Part shown: piece after piece, positions 57,967 through 64,000 of the stretch
How positions within the stretch are numbered: the first letter of the stretch is position 1
How the letters are laid out: every line of letters begins with the position of its first letter
Source: Ferrimonas senticii DSM 18821
GTDB taxonomy: Bacteria > Pseudomonadota > Gammaproteobacteria > Enterobacterales > Shewanellaceae
Direction of reading: 5' to 3'
NCBI RefSeq assembly: GCF_000422665.1
Contig: NZ_AUGM01000001.1
Coordinates: 303,352-367,351, forward strand
Length of the DNA: 64,000 nt
Position numbers and translations under genes: made by a program
The notes under the pieces: model-generated
What the model was told of the DNA's origin: nothing
The model's database searches: none
What the model saw: only the letters and a program-made list of their open reading frames with translations

Positions 57967-59544
57967 ATGATGAATCCGGTGCAGCAGGCCAAAGCCGATG
58001 CCGCCAAACAGCGGGAAAGCGATCGCCAGCAGTTACAGCAAACCTATCAGCAGACGCCAGAACAAGGGCTAGAGCAACTGCAGCGAGCGGATGACGACGG
58101 GCTGTATTTGGTCGATTTTGATGAAACCTTGTGGCTGCGCAATTCGACCGAGATGTTCCTTGCCTCGATCCAGCCATCGTGGTGGGCGGCGATCATCATT
58201 CAGTTACTCGGCCTGCTTAAACCTTGGCGTTGGTTTGGCGATGAAGATCCAGAGCATCGACGTGACTGGATACGGTTAAAAGTGGTGTTAGCGCTTTGCC
58301 CTGGGGCAGTGAAACGCTGGCAGCAGCAAGCACCGCAGCTGGCAGCGCAACACCTCAACCAACAATTGGTTGCTGTACTGCGGCAAAAGCCGCAACAAAA
58401 CATCCGGATTGTCTCGTTTGGTTTTGACTTTGTCCTGCAACCGCTGTTGCAGGCGTTGGAATGTTCGTGGCCGCTGCAGATCTGCCTAACCATGGACGAT
58501 GCGGTTGCTATTCGAGAACGTGGCAAAGCGCAGATCTTAACTGAACAACTTGGCGAATTGGCGCTTCGACGTGCGGTCTGTATTACCGATAGCCTGCTTG
58601 ATAGAGATCTGCTGGCGGCAGTTAACACTGGGATATTGGTTAAGTGGCCTCTAGCCAGTGGCGATCCCGCTGGGATGGCGCCGATGTTGCCACTGGTGTT
58701 TACCAAAAAGGTAAACCGACCGACTGAACAGTATTTTACCCGGGTGATTTTAGGCCACGATTACATCGGCTTAGTGCTGGCGTTTGTGCTGGTCAGTAGT
58801 CAGCCGCTGTTGTGCGCCATCAGTCTGCTGCTGTTTGTGCTGGCCTACTTCGCGATTTACGAAACCGGATACTTCGAGAACGACCGCTTAGGCTTGTTAT
58901 TTGAAGAAAAGCCGCGCGTATCCGAACAATTTAAGCGGCTGGGACACAACTTTAACCCGAACTTTGCGTGGCTTTGTGGCTTGATTATCGCCATCCCCGC
59001 CGCCTATCTAGCCAGTTTAGGCTCAAGTTGGCTGCCAGCCGCCTTTGGAGTAACCGGTGCGGCGGCAGTGTTGGCGGTGTGGCTAACCTTTGTCGGCTTT
59101 ATGGTTGCGGTGCGCACGGTGTTTTATTGGTTTAATCGTACCCCGGTACAGGGGCGAATTTTACCCATGTTGTTGCTGCAGTTTGCCCGTAACTGCGGTT
59201 ACATTGTGCTGTTTCCGACCATTATCTCCGGTGGGATTTTTTGTTTAGCGTGGACCCTAGGCAAGTGGGTGCCCTACATTATTTACCGTTATGGCGGTTC
59301 GGCGATGGGGTACCCTAATCACCTAGTGACTGGTTTGCTGTTTGCGTCGATGATGTTGATGGTTGGTTTAAGCTCCAGTGCTGGCTTTACACCGTTTGTT
59401 AACTGGCCGACGGCGTTAATAAGTTTGTATGTTGGTGCCCGGGCTGGCAAAGATCTTTGGTCGTTTCGTTCGCGGCTTAAGCCGTTAACGCCAATTGCCG
59501 GACGACAGATAGCAGCGGTAACGGACAACAAGGAGTGCAAGTGA
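57967..59544 (+). CDS. HAD-hydrolase-like domain fused to a polytopic membrane domain (UbiA-like?)
   Basis: This 525-residue protein is in two parts. Residues ~1-230 have HAD motif I in YLVDFDETLWLR near 46-57 and a later DxxxxRE/TDSLLDRDLL segment, suggesting a soluble phosphatase-type domain. Residues ~255-510 have about seven membrane spans. The loop GYFENDRLGLLFEEKPRVSE near 300-320 resembles the ND-rich motif of UbiA prenyltransferases, though the aspartates differ. HAD-UbiA fusions are known, where a phosphatase and a polyprenyl transferase act together. The link here is an inference. The next two genes overlap or follow closely and may form a pathway. Confidence 0.6.
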   Translation: MMNPVQQAKADAAKQRESDRQQLQQTYQQTPEQGLEQLQRADDDGLYLVDFDETLWLRNSTEMFLASIQPSWWAAIIIQLLGLLKPWRWFGDEDPEHRRDWIRLKVVLALCPGAVKRWQQQAPQLAAQHLNQQLVAVLRQKPQQNIRIVSFGFDFVLQPLLQALECSWPLQICLTMDDAVAIRERGKAQILTEQLGELALRRAVCITDSLLDRDLLAAVNTGILVKWPLASGDPAGMAPMLPLVFTKKVNRPTEQYFTRVILGHDYIGLVLAFVLVSSQPLLCAISLLLFVLAYFAIYETGYFENDRLGLLFEEKPRVSEQFKRLGHNFNPNFAWLCGLIIAIPAAYLASLGSSWLPAAFGVTGAAAVLAVWLTFVGFMVAVRTVFYWFNRTPVQGRILPMLLLQFARNCGYIVLFPTIISGGIFCLAWTLGKWVPYIIYRYGGSAMGYPNHLVTGLLFASMMLMVGLSSSAGFTPFVNWPTALISLYVGARAGKDLWSFRSRLKPLTPIAGRQIAAVTDNKECK

Positions 59545-60029
59545 GAACAAGTTGGTTCGCTGTGTTGGCAACTGTGTTCCTAGCTGGCTGCGGTCAACAG
59601 CAGCAACTGCTGCAGTCGGTATTGACGCCGCCGTCAGCGGATTGCTCTGAGCCAATTGACATTGCCGCGGTCAGCGCCATCGCCAACACCCCAAACTACA
59701 TCATCTACGAGTTAGACTACTGCTACGACGGCAGTCTTGGCAGCGAAGTATTTATCCATATCGCCCCAGCTGATCGCAGTCGTTTTGTTGCTCATGCGCC
59801 GGTCCGAGCGATCGCCGGTCGCAACCAAGTAACGCTGACCTTGGTTGCGCAAAACTTTTCTGGTGATGAAGACACCGTCAGCCTGTCGCATTTGGAGATC
59901 TCGCTTGATCATCGGCAAACCGATGCTGACGGTCAGCGTTACTCTGAAAAACTGCTGTCGCAGGTGGTGCCGATCACTGCAGTACTGCATCAGCGAACCC
60001 AACCACAAGCGTTACTAAGCCAAAGATAA
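59541..60029 (+). CDS. Lipoprotein of unknown function
   Basis: This 162-residue protein from the GTG at 59541, with AAGGAG five bases before, has a lipoprotein signal ending in LAGC (MRTSWFAVLATVFLAGC). An in-frame GTG at 59535 is the alternative. After the Gln-rich linker (QQQQLLQ) the mature part is beta-rich, with two further cysteines (DCSE and YCYDGS). No domain was recognised. It overlaps the HAD-membrane gene by four bases and so is coupled to it. Confidence 0.75.
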   Translation: MRTSWFAVLATVFLAGCGQQQQLLQSVLTPPSADCSEPIDIAAVSAIANTPNYIIYELDYCYDGSLGSEVFIHIAPADRSRFVAHAPVRAIAGRNQVTLTLVAQNFSGDEDTVSLSHLEISLDHRQTDADGQRYSEKLLSQVVPITAVLHQRTQPQALLSQR

Positions 60030-60145
60030 ACCTGTTGCTGAAGTGAGTTTGAACAGCAAGGTAAGCTGTTGTGCTGGTTCGATTGTGCCAATTGCTCACA
60101 ACTGCGTATATTGTGGCTGAGTTTATCAATCGCAGTTTGTTTCCC

Positions 60146-61564
60146 ATGTTTCAACACGCCCTAGCGGCTGCCAAACCGATTCGAGTTGGCATTATTGGCG
60201 GTGGAGTTGCCGGCTCTACCATTGCGATGCACCTAAGTGCACGTGATGATGTCGAAGTTACCCTGTTTGAACAGGGGCAATCCCTGGTTAATGGTCCGCC
60301 AATCTGCCACCTGCATGCTGGCGGCAACCTTTACCGAGAAATCGATGATCAGCAGTGTCTAACGCTGCTGCAGGAATCTATCGATACCTTAAAGCTGTTT
60401 CCCCACTGCGCAAATGTGCGGCCAACCGTGATTGTTGTACCGCAGCGCGATGCCGGTGATGTCGCGGCATTGCTGCCGCGTCTACAACTGCTGCAACAGC
60501 ACTATCAGCAGTTGGTGGCGGCGGATCCCAGCAATCAGGTGTTGGGTGAGCCCTGCGACTACTTTCGCTGTTACAGTGAAGCGCAGTTGCAGCAGTTGGC
60601 GTTAAAGCCGTTACCAGCGGCGCCCACGCAGCACGATGACTGGTTAATCCCGCTGGCCAAGGAGTTGGACTTTGATTCGGTTAAATGGCCGCTGATCTTG
60701 GTGCAAGAATATGGCCTAAGCCTGTTCCGGTTAGCTGCTAGTGCAGAACTAACCTTGGCCGCTCGCACCAACTGTCAGGTAAAGCTGAATCATAAAGTCA
60801 CCGCGGTTAAGCGCTGTGGTGGCGGTTTTCGGTTAACCTTCGGCGGCAGTAGCCAAGACAGCGTCTATGTCGATTATCTGATCAATGCCTGCGGCCATTT
60901 AAGTGGCAGCGTTGACGATGAACTGCAAGTGCCAGCGCAGCGGATGGTCGAATTTAAAGCGGCTTACTTAGCCAGTTGGGCGGGACAAGGTCACTGGCCA
61001 GAGGTGATTTTCCACGGTGAGCGTGGCACCCCCAACGGCATGGCACAGCTTACCCCGTACGCCGATGGTCTGTTTCAGCTGCATGGTATGACGGAATCGA
61101 TCACCTTGTTTAGCGATGGCCTAGCCCGTGCACACGGTGGCAGTGCCCAACCTAAACTGCCGTTGCCACTGCGGCGCAAGCTCAAAGATGGTTGGCCACA
61201 GCAACTGGTGGAGCAGCGCAGTCGCGCGGCAATTGACCACTTGGCGGTGTTTTTACCCAACTTTGCCAATGCCAATCCGGCGGGTAAGCCGCTCTATGGT
61301 GCGCAGCAGATCCCTGGGCAAGACGTGAGCTTACGGGCTGCCGACGTCGAGTTTCCTGCCCCGCACTACGCCCGTGCCGAAATTGTTAAAGCTAATTCGG
61401 CGTTGCCGGCGGCAAAGGCAATCGAGCGACAACTGTTTGCCGATTGTGCCGATACCGCCGCAGCGGCAATAGCGTTATCACCACTGCAGGTGCAGCAACG
61501 AGGCGAGCAGATCGCTTGTGAGCGCAACTATCCAGCGGCACTCGCTCGTCGCATTCCGGCATAG
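60146..61564 (+). CDS. FAD-dependent oxidoreductase of unknown substrate
   Basis: The protein of 472 residues starts at the ATG at 60146. A GTG at 60071 with AAGG upstream would add 25 hydrophobic residues. The N-terminal Rossmann motif is GIIGGGVAGSTIAMHL, followed by VTLFEQG with the ribose-binding acidic residue. Later segments such as DYLINACGHLSG near 250 and a GxN-type end resemble flavoproteins of the GGR/DAO or halogenase-like type, but no substrate motif is decisive. It follows the lipoprotein gene by about 115 bases. Together with the HAD-membrane protein it suggests a membrane-linked lipid or isoprenoid pathway. Confidence 0.7.
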   Translation: MFQHALAAAKPIRVGIIGGGVAGSTIAMHLSARDDVEVTLFEQGQSLVNGPPICHLHAGGNLYREIDDQQCLTLLQESIDTLKLFPHCANVRPTVIVVPQRDAGDVAALLPRLQLLQQHYQQLVAADPSNQVLGEPCDYFRCYSEAQLQQLALKPLPAAPTQHDDWLIPLAKELDFDSVKWPLILVQEYGLSLFRLAASAELTLAARTNCQVKLNHKVTAVKRCGGGFRLTFGGSSQDSVYVDYLINACGHLSGSVDDELQVPAQRMVEFKAAYLASWAGQGHWPEVIFHGERGTPNGMAQLTPYADGLFQLHGMTESITLFSDGLARAHGGSAQPKLPLPLRRKLKDGWPQQLVEQRSRAAIDHLAVFLPNFANANPAGKPLYGAQQIPGQDVSLRAADVEFPAPHYARAEIVKANSALPAAKAIERQLFADCADTAAAAIALSPLQVQQRGEQIACERNYPAALARRIPA

Positions 61565-61576
61565 AAAGCTGTGGGG

Positions 61577-62854
61577 TTATTGTTTAACGATAACCCCATC
61601 TTTCATCACAAAGCTTACCTGTTCCATCAATTCAATCTGCGTCAGTGGATTGCCTTTAACTGCCACCAAATCCGCCAGTTTGCCCGGTGCAACGCTGCCC
61701 AACTGATCATCTATTCGCAGTAACTGCGCACTGTGCAGGGTAGCCGAACGCAGCGCTTCAATCGCTGGCATGCCGGCTTCAACCATATAGCCAAACTCGC
61801 GACCATTAAGGCCATGGGGGAATACTCCCGCATCGGTGCCAAAGGCGATCTTAATCCCGGCTTGATAGGCCTTGGTGAAGGTGGCTTGGATTTTCGGACC
61901 CACCGCAAGGGCTTTAGGGCGAACAATTACCGGGTATTGATCAACGTGTTCGGCGACCCACTTGCCGGCGCTGATAGTCGGTACGTAAAAGGTACCGTTT
62001 TGCTTCATCAGTTCGATGGTTTCATCGTCCATATAGGTGCCATGCTCGACCGAATCGACCCCAGCGCGGACCGCGCGTTTCATGCCTTCGGCACCGTGAG
62101 CGTGTACCGCTACCACAAAGCCGTAATCTTTGGCAGTGTCCATCACCCCTTTGAGTTCATCCGCCATAAACTGCGGGTTGTCGCCGCTTTTGGCGAGACT
62201 TAGCACGCCACCGGTGACCGTTAATTTAATGACGTCCGAGCCATCTTTGTAGCGTTGACGCACCGCCTGGCGAGCTTGCTCGTAACTGTTGATTACCCCT
62301 TCGGTTGGCCCCGGTGGTCCCTGTAACAGACTAACTTGTTTGCTAAAGCCATTGGTTGGATCGGCATGGCCGCCGGTGGAGGCGATGGCGTTACCGGCAG
62401 CGTAGATCCGCGGCCCCAAAATATGACCGTCGTTAATGGCATTGCGCAGATCCAAAGAAACGGTGCCGCCAAGATTACGCACGGTGGTAAAGCCCGCCAT
62501 TAAGGTGTCTTCCACATAGTTGCTGGCTCGTAGGGCGAAGTAGGGGGGATTTTTAAAAAAGGGTTCGGCGTAACTGCTGCCGGTAAGCACCATATCGACG
62601 TGGGTATGCATATCCATCAGCCCCGGCATCAGCGTATGTTGGCGCAGATCGATGATGGCGGCGCTGTCGCTGTTCAGATAGCCATCGTGGATAGCAACAA
62701 TCTGGTTATCTTTGACTTCAACCGTCACCTGCGATCGCAGTTTATCAGCAACGCCATCAAACAGATTTTGGGCGTGCAGATAGTAGTGTTCGGCCAGCGC
62801 TGCTGGACTAACCAACAAGGCGATGGCGGCGGTGAGGCGGGTGGTAGTATTCAT
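61577..62854 (-). CDS. Secreted metal-dependent amidohydrolase
   Basis: Amidohydrolase-superfamily enzyme of 425 residues from the ATG at 62854 (AAGG eight bases before). The signal peptide MNTTTRLTAAIALLVSPAALA points to the periplasm. The metal sites are visible: DMHTHVDMV, KLTVTGG (candidate carboxylated lysine), VAVHAHGAEG, VEHGTYMDD and FGTDAGVFPHG. The layout fits the imidazolonepropionase-like and Xaa-Pro dipeptidase (prolidase) branch, so it may hydrolyse dipeptides or cyclic amides. The longer frame to 62896 adds no signal-like residues. Confidence 0.88.
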   Translation of the reverse strand: MNTTTRLTAAIALLVSPAALAEHYYLHAQNLFDGVADKLRSQVTVEVKDNQIVAIHDGYLNSDSAAIIDLRQHTLMPGLMDMHTHVDMVLTGSSYAEPFFKNPPYFALRASNYVEDTLMAGFTTVRNLGGTVSLDLRNAINDGHILGPRIYAAGNAIASTGGHADPTNGFSKQVSLLQGPPGPTEGVINSYEQARQAVRQRYKDGSDVIKLTVTGGVLSLAKSGDNPQFMADELKGVMDTAKDYGFVVAVHAHGAEGMKRAVRAGVDSVEHGTYMDDETIELMKQNGTFYVPTISAGKWVAEHVDQYPVIVRPKALAVGPKIQATFTKAYQAGIKIAFGTDAGVFPHGLNGREFGYMVEAGMPAIEALRSATLHSAQLLRIDDQLGSVAPGKLADLVAVKGNPLTQIELMEQVSFVMKDGVIVKQ

Positions 62855-62926
62855 TTCACAATCCTTTGACAAACATGACAAAAGATATACTGCCACTTGT
62901 GAATCTACATTCGCAATAGCGTTATT

Positions 62927-63649
62927 TTATTGGCGCGCTATTACCTCTGACCAGCCTAAGCGCTCAATAATGCCAGTGAAGGTTTGATCGAGCGGCGCCA
63001 ATACCCGCTGATGTTGACCGGTTAGTGGATTGTGCCAAGTGAGTGAACTGGCGTGCAAAAGCATACGATCGACGGCGAATTGGTCACGGAAATAGTGGTA
63101 ATGGCGATTTTTGCCGTAGCGAGTGTCACACAAAATTGGATGACCAATATGGCGAAGGTGGCGGCGCAGTTGATGTTTGCGACCGGTTTGCGGTTGGCAG
63201 GCGACCAGCGAATAGCGCGAACTGGGATACTTATCAATGGCGATGGCCAATTCGGCCGTGGCCAGGGTTTGATAGTGGGTCAATGCCGGTTTAGCCGGTC
63301 CAGGTTGCCAGTCGGGATTACTGCGATCCCGTGGTAATGCCAAGGGTTCATCGATGCTGCCAGCGGCTGGGGCAAAGCCTCGCACCACTGCGAGGTAGGA
63401 TTTTTCGGCGGTTTGCCAATCGGCAATGATGGCGCTGGCCGCTTCGCTGGATTTGGCGAACAGCAACGCACCAGAAGTGCTGCGGTCGAGACGATGAACT
63501 GGGTAGAGCGCCAGATCCAACTGATCTCGAAGCCGTTGCAATAGGGGCTTGCCACGATGATGTGGGTGTTCGCCGCGATGAACCAGCGTGTTGGCGGGTT
63601 TGTTGATCACCACGCAGTGATCGTCTTCAAACAGGATGGGCAGTGACAT
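62927..63649 (-). CDS. truC: tRNA pseudouridine(65) synthase
   Basis: RluA-family pseudouridine synthase of 240 residues, like E. coli TruC (260). The catalytic aspartate lies in HRLDRSTSG near residues 53-61. Other motifs are VINKPANTLVHRG and [25 protein letters not shown]. No S4 domain is present at the N-terminus, as in TruC. The specificity is a family judgement; RluA-like relatives are possible. Confidence 0.88.
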   Translation of the reverse strand: MSLPILFEDDHCVVINKPANTLVHRGEHPHHRGKPLLQRLRDQLDLALYPVHRLDRSTSGALLFAKSSEAASAIIADWQTAEKSYLAVVRGFAPAAGSIDEPLALPRDRSNPDWQPGPAKPALTHYQTLATAELAIAIDKYPSSRYSLVACQPQTGRKHQLRRHLRHIGHPILCDTRYGKNRHYHYFRDQFAVDRMLLHASSLTWHNPLTGQHQRVLAPLDQTFTGIIERLGWSEVIARQ

Positions 63650-63773
63650 GGTTGCACAGTGAGCTAAATCAGGGCGCAGATGTTAGCAGAGCCACGGTTT
63701 GTCACCTAATTTCTGCAATTGTGCCGGCACACTGCGATAATGATGCTCTTTAGTTGCTTGATGTTGAGTTGAT

Positions 63774-64000
63774 ATGGCTTCTTGGTTTAAACGGATCTTG
63801 GAAAATGGCGTGCTGGAAAATGGCTTGTTAAAAGAGGTAGAGCCGCTGCTTGAACCGCACCAAGATAAGATTGAGGCGATCACCGAACAAGGCAAAGCGG
63901 TGTTGCAACAACACGGTCTTGTCGATGAACCGGACGCGGAATCCGATCCACAGGCGGCGCTTAATCACCGCTTACACCAACTGCTGCGCCATCTGCTGCA
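63774..64000 (+). CDS. Start of an uncharacterised protein (3' end outside window)
   Basis: Only the first ~75 residues are visible, from the ATG at 63774 (MASWFKRILENGVLENGLL). The N-terminus is amphipathic and acidic, with a repeat-like ILENGVLENGLLKEV, and becomes helical (ALNHRLHQLLRHLL). No domain was recognised. It is divergent from truC, about 125 bases away. Confidence 0.6.
   Translation, partial: MASWFKRILENGVLENGLLKEVEPLLEPHQDKIEAITEQGKAVLQQHGLVDEPDAESDPQAALNHRLHQLLRHLL

Overview
The window looks like a piece of chromosome from a marine gammaproteobacterium of the Alteromonadales type (Shewanella/Ferrimonas-like). This is inferred from gene content: AsnS, HrpA, NupC, a D-lactate dehydrogenase of the FAD/Fe-S type and GTP cyclohydrolase I all read as gammaproteobacterial. 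Most genes share one moderately G+C-rich codon style. No rRNA operon, insertion sequence, integrase or CRISPR array was found. One tRNA (tRNA-Ser-UGA) is present.

Layout. 1-2.4 kb: the 3' part of a CS1/TcfC-like pilus usher and a secreted partner. 2.5-3.9 kb: asnS, reading leftward. 4.3-10.6 kb: a tight four-gene operon encoding an SMC-like ATPase, a MksE/JetB-like protein, a kleisin-like MksF/JetA protein and a small TOPRIM protein. This is an MksBEFG/Wadjet-like complex in an unusual gene order. 10.6-15.4 kb: a deoxynucleoside kinase, two uncharacterised proteins, a cytochrome c lipoprotein, a HAD nucleotidase and a Kv-type channel. 15.4-22.2 kb: a thiamin operon (thiC, thiDE fusion, thiF, thiS, thiG, thiH) behind a TPP riboswitch. 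22.3-31.2 kb: a TerC-like protein, a Crp-like regulator, nucleoside salvage (udp, nupC), a quinone reductase, IPP isomerase, an SDR, a glutathionyl-hydroquinone reductase, and a pirin gene divergent from a LysR regulator.

31.4-41.2 kb is a late-cobalamin cluster. The rightward genes encode BtuD- and BtuC-like transporter parts, two tandem CobU paralogues, CobC, an archaeal-type CobT, CbiP, CobS and CobO. The leftward genes encode a second histidine phosphatase, CbiB and CobD. Together they cover the steps from cobyrinic acid diamide to adenosylcobalamin, without corrin-ring genes. 41-53 kb: hmgA, a large D-lactate dehydrogenase, folE, hrpA and some uncharacterised proteins. 53-57.7 kb: a chemoreceptor, tRNA-Ser with a repeat array behind it, and an A+T-richer MscS channel gene. 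58-61.6 kb: a HAD-membrane fusion, a lipoprotein and a flavoprotein that may work together. 61.6-64 kb: an amidohydrolase, TruC and the start of an unknown gene.

The most unusual parts are the condensin/Wadjet-like operon and the region after tRNA-Ser. In the latter, near-copies of the tRNA 3' end, each followed by a terminator hairpin, alternate with 54-bp direct repeats. This resembles, without obvious sequence identity, the rtT repeats behind E. coli tyrT. The doubled cobU, the archaeal-type cobT and the HAD-membrane fusion are secondary points of interest.
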